Assembly: GCA_001636495.1 (NCBI GenBank)
Contig: KV440964.1
Location: forward strand, 2,062,666 to 2,126,665
Source: Sutcliffiella horikoshii
GTDB lineage: Bacteria; Bacillota; Bacilli; Bacillales; Bacillaceae_I
Reading direction: 5' to 3'
Length of the DNA: 64,000 nucleotides
This document shows, piece after piece, positions 8,300-17,029 of the stretch (its first letter is position 1; each line of letters opens with the position of its first letter). The position numbers and the translations under genes are program-made. Under the pieces are notes generated by a model. That model saw only the letters and a program-made list of their open reading frames with translations, ran no database searches and had not been told where the DNA came from.

Positions 8300-9742
8300 T
8301 TATTTTAAGTCATCCTTGTTATACTTTTTGGGAGAATCTATTATTTTTCGTAATGGGAATCGGAAGAAGGTATCTTTTAGGTCCTTGCTGTTAAATGGAG
8401 TTAAAGGTGACAAATAGGGAACGCCAAAACTATTGATAGAGCAAAAATGATTAACAAGTACAAAAGAGCCTATTATAACACCGTAAAGACCGAATACACT
8501 TGCGAGAAAAACTAACATGTATCGAATAAGCTTAATAGCAAAAGCAAAGGGATGAATAGGGATCGCGAAGTTAAATACATATGTAGCAGAGACAACTACC
8601 AGCGTTGAAAGCTGAACAAATCCTGCTTCCGCAGCAGATTGCCCTAAAATAATCGTTCCTATAATGGCAAAAGCCAATGTTATCCCTGTTGCCAATCTTA
8701 TGGAACTTTCTAAAATTACTTCGAAAATGAACATAAATAAAACCGTTTCTATTACTACAGGTAATGGGACATCAAGTCTTTGTGCAGTCAGGCTTATCAG
8801 AAGTTCACTTGGGATCAATTCCTGATGAAATAAAGTAAAAGCAATGTATAAAGGAATGAGAAATATTGTACAGAAAAATGATATGATACGCACAATTCGT
8901 GTGAATTGGAAAAACGGTTTTTCATAATAGTCATCCGGAGACTGTAGGAACTGAATAAAAACAGCTGGTGCAATCAAAACATCAGGAGAACCATCGCATA
9001 TAATGGCAACTCTGCCCTCTAACAAATTACCTGCAACTGTATCAGGTCGTTCTGAGGAAAGCATAATAGGAAAGGGGGTGACTTGATCGCTTGTCATGTG
9101 TTCCTCTAAATAAGATGCATCTATGATAGATGAAAGCTGAATAGACTGTAGCTTCTTTTTGATTTCCTCCAAAATGTCCTTGTCTACTCTATCTTCCAGA
9201 TAAAGTAAATGTATACTCGTATTGGTACGATTCCCCAGTTGAAAGTCTTCTATTTTTAAATCCTGATTTTTTATAATTCGTTTTATTAATGAAATATTTG
9301 TATTAGCCAGTTCAATAAAACCTATTTGGGGTCCTCTTAGCACCCTCTGAGTCTGTGGAACGGTTGGAGTTCGCTCTTTCCAGTCTGCGGTGTCCGCAAC
9401 CAAAACTTTTTCTTCACCGTCTATCATAATGATTGTATTTCCATCATTTAAAGCGGAAAAAACCTTATTAAAATCTGACTCGCTTTTTATTTTGGCAATT
9501 TCAATAACATCGCATAGTTCTGTTACTCCTATCCCATTCTCCTTAAATGGAAGCTGAAGAATCGGCCTAATAATATGTTCTTGAAGCGCTGTAGTATCAA
9601 CAATTCTGTCTATATAAGTCAACATTATCTCGTGACCCCTAAGCGAGAGAGTACGAAATACAATATCCGTATTATATTGAAACTCCTTTAAAAGAAAGTC
9701 TTTTCGTTCATTTAATGAATATCCTACCTTTTTCACATTCAC
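8300..9742 (-). CDS. Germinant receptor subunit GerA
   Basis: The A subunit has a large N-terminal soluble domain (residues 1-270) and a membrane domain of about five helices. Family landmarks are present: NISLIKRIIKNQDLKIEDF, LEGRVAIICDGSPDVLIAPA, QSPDDYYEKPFF and the PIHPFAFAIKLIRYMLVFLA stretch. Length (480) is normal. The start is a GTG; a second GTG six bases downstream (9736) is better spaced from GGTGGG, so the true start may be there. First gene of ger operon 1 (A-C-B). A sigma-G promoter is expected upstream; TGAATT...TATGTTA near 9800 is a weak candidate only. Confidence 0.88.
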   Translation of the reverse strand: MNVKKVGYSLNERKDFLLKEFQYNTDIVFRTLSLRGHEIMLTYIDRIVDTTALQEHIIRPILQLPFKENGIGVTELCDVIEIAKIKSESDFNKVFSALNDGNTIIMIDGEEKVLVADTADWKERTPTVPQTQRVLRGPQIGFIELANTNISLIKRIIKNQDLKIEDFQLGNRTNTSIHLLYLEDRVDKDILEEIKKKLQSIQLSSIIDASYLEEHMTSDQVTPFPIMLSSERPDTVAGNLLEGRVAIICDGSPDVLIAPAVFIQFLQSPDDYYEKPFFQFTRIVRIISFFCTIFLIPLYIAFTLFHQELIPSELLISLTAQRLDVPLPVVIETVLFMFIFEVILESSIRLATGITLAFAIIGTIILGQSAAEAGFVQLSTLVVVSATYVFNFAIPIHPFAFAIKLIRYMLVFLASVFGLYGVIIGSFVLVNHFCSINSFGVPYLSPLTPFNSKDLKDTFFRFPLRKIIDSPKKYNKDDLK

Positions 9743-9944
9743 CCACCATACCCATTCAAGTTTGAAAGTAGTTTATGTATTTCTAAAAAATAACATACAA
9801 TTTTATTGAGCCAAATTCATTTAATCGAGTTAGAATTCGTACGAATAATATTTCAAGAGTTTTGGGGAAATATAATGTTTCCACTAAAGACAACACAAAT
9901 TTGTATAGAAGATATGACTGACCAACTTGAAAAAGAGGGATTTG

Positions 9945-10796
9945 ATGAAAGTATTAGTAATAGGCGCATCCGGTAATATAGGTCAATATGTTACACAGGA
10001 ACTATTGAGAAGGGGAGAACAGGTGGTTGCTGCTGGAACAAATGTTAAAAGACTGAAAGATATGTTTGGAGAAAAGGTAACTCCTGTAATGTTAGATCTT
10101 TCAGATGAAGAAACATTTAACATAGGCTTTGAGGAGGTAGATAGGGTTTTTCTAATGAGACCTCCCCACCTTGGTAAGCCTGAGGATTTGTATCCATTTA
10201 TTGATGCTATGAAAAAGCATAAAATAAAACTTGTCTCATTTTTGTCCCTAATGGGAGTGGAGAAAAATCCAATTCCTCCACATCATAAGATTGAAAAATA
10301 CATCGAACAATCTGAAATTCCTTATGCCCATGTTCGACCAGGGTTCTTTATGCAGAACATATCAGGTATTCATTCCCCTGAAATTAGAGAGTTAAATCAG
10401 ATTTTTATTCCTGCTGGAAACAGTAAGACAAGTTTTATTGATGCTGAGGATATTGGGCTTGCAATAGCAACCTTATTAACCAACCCTAAGAAATATGTAA
10501 ATACAGCCCACACAATTACAGGTGGAGAAGCCTTAAGTTATTATCAGGTTGCAGAAATTCTAAGTAAAGTAACCGGTAGAGCAATTACTTATGCTAAACC
10601 AGGATTTCTTAAATATAGAAAGTATTATATTCAAGAGAGAGGGCTTGATAAGGAGTATGTAAATGTTACCGTTGCTCTATATTTTATGACAAGACTGGGA
10701 ACAGCGAAAGCAATAACCAATGATTTTTTTGCTTTGACAGGCAAAAAACCGAGATCTTTTGAAGAGTTCGCAATGTTAAATTTACATTGCTTTTAA
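9945..10796 (+). CDS. NmrA-like NAD(P)-binding protein
   Basis: A 283-residue atypical short-chain dehydrogenase of the NmrA/QorB type. The Rossmann dinucleotide loop is MKVLVIGASGNIGQYVTQEL (GxxGxxG), followed by VDRVFLMRPPH, a central LVSFLSLMGVEKN and the HVRPGFFMQNI segment. Such proteins bind NAD(P)(H) and act as quinone reductases or redox sensors. ATG 9945 with AGAGGG upstream is preferred over TTG 9927. An overlapping short frame from 9873 (MFPLKTTQICIEDMTDQLEK) ends inside the gene and looks like the stump of an upstream gene. Confidence 0.85.
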   Translation: MKVLVIGASGNIGQYVTQELLRRGEQVVAAGTNVKRLKDMFGEKVTPVMLDLSDEETFNIGFEEVDRVFLMRPPHLGKPEDLYPFIDAMKKHKIKLVSFLSLMGVEKNPIPPHHKIEKYIEQSEIPYAHVRPGFFMQNISGIHSPEIRELNQIFIPAGNSKTSFIDAEDIGLAIATLLTNPKKYVNTAHTITGGEALSYYQVAEILSKVTGRAITYAKPGFLKYRKYYIQERGLDKEYVNVTVALYFMTRLGTAKAITNDFFALTGKKPRSFEEFAMLNLHCF

Positions 10797-10812
10797 CAAG
10801 GAATCTTAAGGG

Positions 10813-10902
10813 TTGGCACTTACCTGAAGTAGGTAAAGTGTCTATTTTTTTGAAAAAAAGATTGAGATGTTCAATGTGTTTTGAAATAATTGGTATTATG
10901 TA
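10813..10902 (+). repeat. Terminator hairpin plus promoter-like box
   Basis: GGCACTTACCT and AGGTAAAGTGTC form a stem followed by ATTTTTTTG, ending the NmrA-like gene. About 30 bases later comes the conserved box TTTTGAAATAATTGGTATTATG. Here the box has TGG directly before TATTAT, a good extended -10 sequence, and it lies about 65 bp before the next small gene. It is the ACTTA-stem variant of the repeat. Confidence 0.65.
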
Positions 10903-10964
10903 AAAGGTTAGTAGAGTTGATGAAGTGAAATGAATAATACGTCTAACTTGAAAGGAGCTATTAA

Positions 10965-11126
10965 ATGAATTGGTGGTATAGAATTTACTTTATAATTATT
11001 GGGATAGTGTCTTTTTTTACAGGTGAAATTGTAACTTTTATTATGTTATCGTTTATCTTTTTAAGTTTGAATAATATCCATTCAACATTGCAACAGATCT
11101 ATATTCAGAATAAAGAAAAAAATTAA
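10965..11126 (+). CDS. Small membrane protein (53 aa)
   Basis: AAAGGAGC precedes ATG 10965 by seven bases. The peptide begins MNWWYRIYFIIIGIVSFF and has one or two hydrophobic helices, then a polar tail (NIHSTLQQIYIQNKEKN). Promoter-like box, ribosome site and stop are all in place, so a real small protein is likely. Its role is unknown. Confidence 0.6.
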   Translation: MNWWYRIYFIIIGIVSFFTGEIVTFIMLSFIFLSLNNIHSTLQQIYIQNKEKN

Positions 11127-11184
11127 GATTAAACAATGCTAATGATCATTTAATTTAATAATGTTGCGAGGAGGGTGAATGGCT

Positions 11185-11748
11185 ATGATACTGTGGTTTC
11201 GCCACTTATCACAGGAGAGTTTGGATTCGTCAGAATGGACTCCTTTTATACAAAATATTTGGTACCAAGAACATTATATGAAGTTTGTATACCTCCTTCA
11301 GCTAGTCCTTGTATTCATACCATCTATATTCAGCATAAGATTCTTAAATATACATATTTTTGGACTCATCTTAATTGGTATCTTAGTCTTCATTCTTCAT
11401 GAATGTTTACACATTTTGGTCATAAAGCAAAAAGGTGATATAAGCCTAACTTTTAGCGGTATTTTTTTTTGGATCAATACAAATGCCATCCTCTCTAAAG
11501 CTAGATTCTGGGTTTTTATGAGCTTGCCTTTTGTTGTATTATCGGTTGTGCCTGCCATTCTATCGTTCTATGTTTCAGGAGATTTGAAAGTAATCTTATT
11601 ATTCATAAGTTGGTTCAACACGTTGATTTCTGCCTCAGATATGATCAATTCAGTTCTCATTGCACTTAAACCAAAGAACACGCTTTTTTTCAGAGGGTAT
11701 GTGAGGGTGGGGAAAGGCATTTTAAAAATGAATGGGCCACTAAATTAA
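11185..11748 (+). CDS. DUF3267-type putative zinc metalloprotease
   Basis: A membrane protein of 187 residues with four hydrophobic segments and, in the second, the zinc-site motif HECLHIL (HExxH) at about residues 73-79, as in DUF3267/site-2-protease-like families. Substrate is unknown. Two in-frame ATGs are available; 11185 is nine bases from GAGGAGGG and is preferred over 11179, which is only three bases away. The next gene follows after 19 bp and may be co-transcribed. Confidence 0.7.
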   Translation: MILWFRHLSQESLDSSEWTPFIQNIWYQEHYMKFVYLLQLVLVFIPSIFSIRFLNIHIFGLILIGILVFILHECLHILVIKQKGDISLTFSGIFFWINTNAILSKARFWVFMSLPFVVLSVVPAILSFYVSGDLKVILLFISWFNTLISASDMINSVLIALKPKNTLFFRGYVRVGKGILKMNGPLN

Positions 11749-11767
11749 TTAATTCGAGGTGAATATA

Positions 11768-12490
11768 TTGCCAAATATAGCACTCCTAACAGTTACACAT
11801 GACCCAACAGGCAAAAATATTAAGCTGTTTAAAGAATTACAAAAAGAATTTGAGGACATCTATTCAGAGCTTTATGTAACTATAAGTGATGAATCGTCTA
11901 ATACACTATTGGAACAAATACAAAAAAGTGAATTTAATGTAAAAGTAATTCCTAAAAAAGGAGCAGCTGCAGCAAGAAGAGAAGCGCTCAGTTTGGGACT
12001 CACGGGGCATAGTGATTATTATCATTATTGCGACCTGGACAGACTTTTAACCTGGGGAGCAAACCATATTGAGGAGCTGAAATTATTAACCTCTAATTTA
12101 CCGATTTGCGACTACCTTATTTTAGGCCGTTCAGAAAGAGCAATGAATACACACCCAGAGGAATGGATCCAAACAGAAAAGATTACAAACAAAATTTGTT
12201 CTCTTGAATTGGGGATAAACGTTGATATAACAGGGGGTTCCTGCTTGTTTTCTAGGGCTAGTGCAGAATATATAAATAATTATTCCAAAGAAAAAATGAC
12301 GGATGCCGAATGGGCAATGATTGTACATAGAATCGCAAAACTAGAAATCGGTTACGCTCCTGTTGAAGGTTTAGAATACCACGAAGAAATAAATGGAATT
12401 TCGAGAAGTCTAAGTGAATCGGAAAAGTGGATGGGACGTTTAAAACTAAGTTCAATTATCAGTGAAACTGCTATTACTACAGGGAAGTAA
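11768..12490 (+). CDS. Glycosyltransferase-like (GT-A) protein
   Basis: About 240 residues without membrane segments. The pattern is that of a GT-A nucleotide-sugar fold: an N-terminal strand with IALLTVTHDPTGKNIKLFK, a basic patch (KKGAAAARREALSLG), a DxD-like YYHYCDLDRLLTWG around residue 92, then VDITGGSCLFSRASAEYI and a late acidic TDAEWAMI. It resembles uncharacterised family-2-like transferases. The TTG at 11768, seven bases from GAGGTGA, is preferred over GTG 11759, which overlaps that site. Substrate is unknown and the enzymatic role is inferred. Confidence 0.55.
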   Translation: MPNIALLTVTHDPTGKNIKLFKELQKEFEDIYSELYVTISDESSNTLLEQIQKSEFNVKVIPKKGAAAARREALSLGLTGHSDYYHYCDLDRLLTWGANHIEELKLLTSNLPICDYLILGRSERAMNTHPEEWIQTEKITNKICSLELGINVDITGGSCLFSRASAEYINNYSKEKMTDAEWAMIVHRIAKLEIGYAPVEGLEYHEEINGISRSLSESEKWMGRLKLSSIISETAITTGK

Positions 12491-12586
12491 ATTCTATACA
12501 AAATAAGGGCAGTAAATGAGATTATCTTCTTTTCTTAGGAACTCTTTAAGAAAGATGAAGATAGATTAAACAGTTGGAGTGAGTTT

Positions 12587-12769
12587 ATGGAAAGGTTTTT
12601 ATTTGTCTTTGGTATTATCGTATTTTTCTTTAGTTTTATATTTTTTGTAATGAATTTTTTTTCTGATTATGAAAGTACCACAATGGTAGGTTCTGTGTTA
12701 ATTATGTTAAATGCGAGTATAGCAGTGTGTGTTTCAGAGATTCTAACAAGAATTAAAAACATAAAATAA
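12587..12769 (+). CDS. Small membrane protein (60 aa)
   Basis: ATG is preceded by GTTGGAGTGAG. Two hydrophobic helices (FLFVFGIIVFFFSFIFFVM and MVGSVLIMLNASIAVCVSEI) are joined by a short acidic loop (SDYEST) and followed by a basic tail (RIKNIK). No family is recognised. Confidence 0.6.
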   Translation: MERFLFVFGIIVFFFSFIFFVMNFFSDYESTTMVGSVLIMLNASIAVCVSEILTRIKNIK

Positions 12770-12810
12770 AATTAAACATTAGTGAGTACTTGTAAAAAGG
12801 AGAAGGTTTA

Positions 12811-13275
12811 ATGCCTCTGATTGAGCATCAGCAATTTATTCAAGCACCTGTTAAAAAATGTTTTGATCTAGCTAGGAACGTAGATATACATATTCAAACA
12901 ACCTCTAAAACTAAGGAAAGAGCTGTTGGCGGAGTGACAGCAGGCTTATTAGAAAAGGGAGATACAGTCACCTGGGAAGCTACTCACTTTGGTATTAAGC
13001 AAAGGTTAACAGCTGAAGTGATATTTATGGAACCCCCTCATAAGTTTGTCGATGTTATGGTGAAGGGAGCTTTCCAGTCTTTTACCCACACTCATCATTT
13101 TTTGGAAGCAGATGGTGGGACGATAGTGATAGATCAATTCCAATACCAGTCGCCTTTAGGTCTAATCGGTGTTGCTGCCGACAAGTTGTTTTTAGAGAGA
13201 TATATGAGAAAATTCATTATTTCACGTGCAAAGGAATTAAAAAAGATTGCTGAAAACGATGATAGTTTTGAATAG
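12811..13275 (+). CDS. SRPBCC (START/Bet v1-like) family protein
   Basis: The 154 residues fit the SRPBCC helix-grip fold used for lipid or hydrophobic ligand binding: an N-terminal IQAPVKKCFDLARNVDIHIQ, the GDTVTWEATHFG strands, PPHKFVDVMVKGAFQSFTH and a long C-terminal helix (LFLERYMRKFIISRAKELKK). Related Bacillus proteins are annotated only as cyclase/dehydrase-like or division-inhibitor-like. AAAAAGGAGAAGG gives a strong ribosome site. Function cannot be narrowed further. Confidence 0.8.
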   Translation: MPLIEHQQFIQAPVKKCFDLARNVDIHIQTTSKTKERAVGGVTAGLLEKGDTVTWEATHFGIKQRLTAEVIFMEPPHKFVDVMVKGAFQSFTHTHHFLEADGGTIVIDQFQYQSPLGLIGVAADKLFLERYMRKFIISRAKELKKIAENDDSFE

Positions 13276-13355
13276 TGGTTCTTAGATGGGCGGAAGCACT
13301 TTTAGAATGAACTACACTTTTGTTGAAGTATAAAGTGTAAAAGGGGTTGAAATTT

Positions 13356-13802
13356 ATGAAATCTATATATAAATGTTCTATTGATATTCGTTTTGAAGGT
13401 GGCGATATTAAGATTGACGTTTCAGATGGAACACAGTTGTTTAGTTTTAAATCGGGTGTAGGTTTTATTGCTATTCCACATTTCTTGATTACGCTTGCAC
13501 AAATTTATAGAGGAGAAGTCAACGAAGCGGAATTAGATTGTCATGGGAATTCGGATTATTATCGATTTTCTAGCGATGGTGTAATCCTTTTTATTGAACA
13601 TATATCCAAATATCCCAAAGACGAAATTTATAAATATCAATTTAATTTAATTAATTATCTAGAAGCTATTGATAACGGATTTAAGAGATATTTAAACGAA
13701 CTTGAAAATCAGGGATTATTACCCTTAAAAACCCAAGAATTTGCGCATCCCTTAGGCGATGATGTACTAAATGCATTCTATGAGTTTTCAGAACAATTGT
13801 AA
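13356..13802 (+). CDS. Hypothetical protein (148 aa)
   Basis: ATG 13356 lies nine bases after AAAGGGG and is chosen over TTG 13347. The protein is soluble and mixed alpha/beta; SIDIRFEGGDIKIDVSDGTQ at the N-terminus and NGFKRYLNELENQGLLPLKT near the C-terminus suggest a small globular domain such as those seen in immunity-like proteins, but no family is recognised. Confidence 0.6.
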   Translation: MKSIYKCSIDIRFEGGDIKIDVSDGTQLFSFKSGVGFIAIPHFLITLAQIYRGEVNEAELDCHGNSDYYRFSSDGVILFIEHISKYPKDEIYKYQFNLINYLEAIDNGFKRYLNELENQGLLPLKTQEFAHPLGDDVLNAFYEFSEQL

Positions 13803-13810
13803 AATTGGGA

Positions 13811-13982
13811 GTGTCAGAAAAGAATCCTTCTGCAATTAGATTCTATGAATCTATTGGTATGGCTACAAAGAGTAGAAAAATGGAGATTATATTGAATTAA
13901 CTTGGAGACAGATTCGAAAAAACTTCAACCATTTATAGAAAACGAAGAAACCCGAGAAATAGTAGATATAGTACTTGAATAG
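13811..13982 (+). pseudogene. Fused tails of a GNAT and a Nudix gene
   Basis: Two gene stumps lie end to end without starts. From 13811 the frame reads VSEKNPSAIRFYESIGM, the late motif of a GNAT acetyltransferase, and stops at 13900. From about 13905 another frame reads KKLQPFIENEETREI and stops at 13982. The second closely matches the Nudix protein at 38146 (KKLQPFIENEETSDI), both in protein and in DNA. This is debris left by deletion or recombination. Confidence 0.6.
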
Positions 13983-14006
13983 AACTAATTAAAAGGGGAC
14001 TAGTAG

Positions 14007-14971
14007 ATGAAAGCGGTCATTCAAAATGAATTCGGTGATGCAAATGTGCTCTTTTATACTGAGATCGAAATACCAAAAATTCACGAAAAAGAAGTTTTAA
14101 TTAAAACAGAATATACGAGTGTAAATTATGCAGATATAAAAAAACGCATGGGGAATAAAGGGGAGGGTAAGTTTCCATTAACACTTGGATTGGATGTGGC
14201 TGGGACGATTGAAGAAGTTGCGGAAGGGTCACCATTTTCAGTGGGTGATCGGGTAATAGCTTTTCCGGAAGATGGTTCATATGCAGAGTATGTTGTAGCA
14301 AATGAACAATTGGTTTTTAGAATTCCAGACAGTCTTTCTTTCAAGCAAGCTGCAACAGCACCAACCGTATCTATTTTAGCTTATATACTGATTCATGAAA
14401 TTGGACAAGTAAGAACAACTGATACCATTGTGATACATAGTGCTGCAGGTGGCGTAGGTTCCATGTTAGTGCAACTCGCCAAACAAGCTGGTGTTAAGAG
14501 AATTATCGGAACAGTTGGAAATCTAAATAAAGAAGGTTACGTGAAAATCTAGGTGCAGACGTTGTGTGTACCTATGAAACGTTTGTAGAAGAAGTTTTAA
14601 AGTTAACCAATAATTTAGGAGCTAACGTTATTTTCGATTCCGTTGCTGGTGAGGTAACCAGTAAGAGCTTAGAGTGTTTGGCCCTTTATGGCACTCTTGT
14701 TCAATTCGGTAATAGTAGTGGCAAACCAGGAAGCTTTAAAACAAGTGATGTTCATAACAGTTGTAGAAATATCAAAGGGTTTAGCTTGGGTACAACGAGA
14801 AAACATGATCCGGCAAGATTAGCTGATGTGGCCGAGAAAGTATTAGAACTTTTTGCTTCAGAAAAGATCACGCTTCCTATTGCCAAGGTGTTTGACTTAG
14901 AGGAAGCAGCACAGGCGCACAAACTAATCGAGACCCGTAACTATGAAGGGAAGATATTAATTAAGGTGTAG
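14007..14971 (+). pseudogene. Quinone oxidoreductase (MDR family), frameshifted
   Basis: The first frame (14007-14552) reads a zinc-independent medium-chain reductase: ADIKKRMGNKGEGKFPLTLG, LDVAGTIEEV and the NADPH loop IHSAAGGVGSMLVQLAKQAG. At about 14535-14540 the frame is lost and reaches TAG. The remainder continues in another frame as RENLGADVVCTYETFVEEV..., FDSVAGEVTSKSLECLA, HKLIETRNYEGKILIKV to 14971. A single lost base explains both parts, which together give a normal length of about 321 residues. Such enzymes reduce quinones with NADPH. A sequencing error is the alternative to true inactivation. Confidence 0.8.
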
Positions 14972-14989
14972 AGAAAGGGGGGGTACTCC

Positions 14990-15463
14990 TTGAAAGTTTT
15001 GTTCCTGTGTACGGATAACTTCACAAGAAGTGTTACAGCAGAATTTTGTATGAAGCATTTCTTAAAACAAAAAAATATAACCCATATTGACGTTGCATCA
15101 GCAGGCTTTAAAGCAGATAGCGATTTGAGTCCGTTTTCCAATATTCATTTTGATAGGATGAGACAATTAAACATTAGTACGGATGGATTTAGTAGAACAC
15201 AATTTAATCAGAGATTTATAGATGAGTTTGATGTAATTATCGGAATGGGAAAAGAACATAAGAATTACATACAGCAAGAATATAATGAGAAGATTTATCT
15301 TTTCAATGAAATTTATAAAGATGATCAAAGCTCTATAACTGTACCTCCTCCGGATAAGGATGGAGATTATTTGGTGAAGATATCTGAGATGGTTGATTAT
15401 ATTAATGGAGCTATTCCGCAGTTAGTAAGAAATCTTGATAATAAGAAAAACACAGGCGCATGA
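14990..15463 (+). CDS. Low-molecular-weight protein tyrosine phosphatase-like
   Basis: The N-terminal P-loop MKVLFLCTDNFTRSVTAEF carries the CX5RS signature (Cys7, Arg13) of the LMW-PTP/arsenate-reductase fold. A DPxx-type acid loop is less clear (VPPPDKDGDY near residue 125 may supply it). The chain is 157 residues, close to family length. The TTG start has AAAGGGGGGG upstream, and the gene follows the broken oxidoreductase by 18 bp, so they were probably one transcript. Real substrate is unknown. Confidence 0.75.
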   Translation: MKVLFLCTDNFTRSVTAEFCMKHFLKQKNITHIDVASAGFKADSDLSPFSNIHFDRMRQLNISTDGFSRTQFNQRFIDEFDVIIGMGKEHKNYIQQEYNEKIYLFNEIYKDDQSSITVPPPDKDGDYLVKISEMVDYINGAIPQLVRNLDNKKNTGA

Positions 15464-15573
15464 AATTGGTGAATAATCTAAAAATAAAATAATTATGGAT
15501 ATATTTACTGTTTTAGTGTAAAATTACCCTAAAGGAAAGTTTGACTAAAACATTTTTACAAAGGGGAAAAACC

Positions 15574-16725
15574 ATGAGAGTTCTTGGATCGCTTATCTTG
15601 TCAATTGCTATTTTGTATTTTGGGTTTTACGGAACAATTATTTTAACCATATCCACTGGCAAGGATTTATACGGTTTTGTTTCAGCTGCATTTGTGCTCA
15701 CACTGCTCATTTCCGCAAATTTATGGGTGTGGGGGCAGTTTGCTAAAAAGGCAGTGAAGTACACATTTTTCTGTTTGATTAGTATATTTGTTCTTTTTGT
15801 TGGAGTGGAAAGCGGGAAAGCTTGGTATCAAGATTCCTTAAAAATTATGAGCACCCAGGATGTCGATTTAGGCCAATATGAACCATTCCAAAATAATAAA
15901 CGTGTTGCGGACTTGGGTAGGGAAGCATCTATGCAACTAGAAAAACCTCTTTTAAAGTTAGATGGGTCAACCGCATTATACCCTGTGTTTGCCTCTTTCG
16001 CGCAGGCTGTTTATCCAAAAGGCACGTATGATTCTACTATGAGTGAAGTCCAATCCACACAGACCTCAGGAGCTTGGGCCGGTCTACTCAAAGAAGAAAG
16101 AGAACTCATTTTTGTACCAGAACCTCCAAACTCTATCCAGTCGCAAGCAGAAGCGAAAGACGTGGAACTTATTTTAACGCCAGTCGGTAAAGAAGCCTTT
16201 GTTTTCTTTGTACATAAAGATAACCCTGTTACTAATCTTACAGTGGAAGATATTCAAAATATTTATTCTGGTGAAATTACAAACTGGAAAGAGCTTGGTG
16301 GAAACGATGAGCCAATCATAGCGTTTCAACGACCAGAAGACAGTGGCAGTCAGCAGATGCTTAGAAAAGTAATGGGAACCAAACGATTAATGGACCCGCC
16401 AAGTGACCAGCGAGTATCTGGTATGGGGGGAATCATTGAAGAAACCTTAGACTATGAAAATAGGAAAAATGCAATTGGTTTCTCGTTCCGCTTTTTCTCT
16501 GAAACGATGGTGCAAAACAACAAAATTAAGCACTTAAAGGTGGACGGAGTGGCACCTTCCATTGAATCTATACAAAAAGATACCTACCCGTTTGTCAGTC
16601 CGTTTTATGCCGTGCATCTTTCCAGTGCAACAAATCCTAATCTTGTATCATTTTTAGAATGGATCAAATCAGAGGAAGGCCAATTGCTTGTAGAAAAGTC
16701 GGGGTATGTTCCGTATCATAAGTAA
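15574..16725 (+). CDS. Membrane-anchored PstS-like substrate-binding protein
   Basis: Residues 1-85 hold about three membrane helices (VLGSLILSIAILYFGFYG, then FVSAAFVLTLLISANLWVW and FCLISIFVLFVGVE). The rest is a periplasmic-binding fold of the PstS/PBP-like type: LKLDGSTALYPVFASFAQAV, GKEAFVFFVHKDNPV, LTVEDIQNIYSGEITNWKEL and QRPEDSGSQQMLR. In PstS this domain binds phosphate on the outer face of the cell. No ABC transporter genes are adjacent, so a sensing or scavenging role is possible. ATG 15574 follows AAAGGGG and is preferred over TTG 15541. Confidence 0.8.
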   Translation: MRVLGSLILSIAILYFGFYGTIILTISTGKDLYGFVSAAFVLTLLISANLWVWGQFAKKAVKYTFFCLISIFVLFVGVESGKAWYQDSLKIMSTQDVDLGQYEPFQNNKRVADLGREASMQLEKPLLKLDGSTALYPVFASFAQAVYPKGTYDSTMSEVQSTQTSGAWAGLLKEERELIFVPEPPNSIQSQAEAKDVELILTPVGKEAFVFFVHKDNPVTNLTVEDIQNIYSGEITNWKELGGNDEPIIAFQRPEDSGSQQMLRKVMGTKRLMDPPSDQRVSGMGGIIEETLDYENRKNAIGFSFRFFSETMVQNNKIKHLKVDGVAPSIESIQKDTYPFVSPFYAVHLSSATNPNLVSFLEWIKSEEGQLLVEKSGYVPYHK

Positions 16726-16743
16726 TTTCAGTGGGTAAAAGAA

Positions 16744-16776
16744 TCCAGCCGCAAAGAAGGCTGGATTTATTTTTTT
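16744..16776 (+). terminator. Intrinsic terminator
   Basis: AATCCAGCC and GGCTGGATT form a nine-pair stem with an eight-base loop followed by TATTTTTTTG. It ends the PstS-like gene and is of ordinary type, unrelated to the repeat family. Confidence 0.85.
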
Positions 16777-16840
16777 GCCTAATAAAAGAACCCTTCCACG
16801 TACACCTATTTATACTATTAAAAAGGAGTTCACTGACAAA

Positions 16841-17029
16841 ATGGAAATCATCATCATTTATGTGATCATCGGGGTATTGATAAGTGCTTCCATTTATATT
16901 GTGGCAGATTTTTGCCATTTGTATTACTGCGCTATATTGTGCATTGCCTGGTTACCCCTCATCATCATTGGAGTAGTTATTAGTCCATTTATGGATATAG
17001 AAGAAATCTCCAATAAGCTAAACAAATAA
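16841..17029 (+). CDS. Small membrane protein (62 aa)
   Basis: AAAAAGGAG lies about 12 bases before ATG 16841. The peptide has two hydrophobic stretches (IIIIYVIIGVLISASIYIV and CIAWLPLIIIGVVISPF) and a polar tail. It overlaps the 3' end of the convergent mraY-like gene by 41 bp, which lowers confidence slightly. Function unknown. Confidence 0.55.
   Translation: MEIIIIYVIIGVLISASIYIVADFCHLYYCAILCIAWLPLIIIGVVISPFMDIEEISNKLNK

Noticed and set aside
9743-9926. Sigma-G promoter for ger operon 1
   Set aside because: TGAATT and TATGTTA are weakly matched and 16 bases apart; too uncertain to list as a feature.
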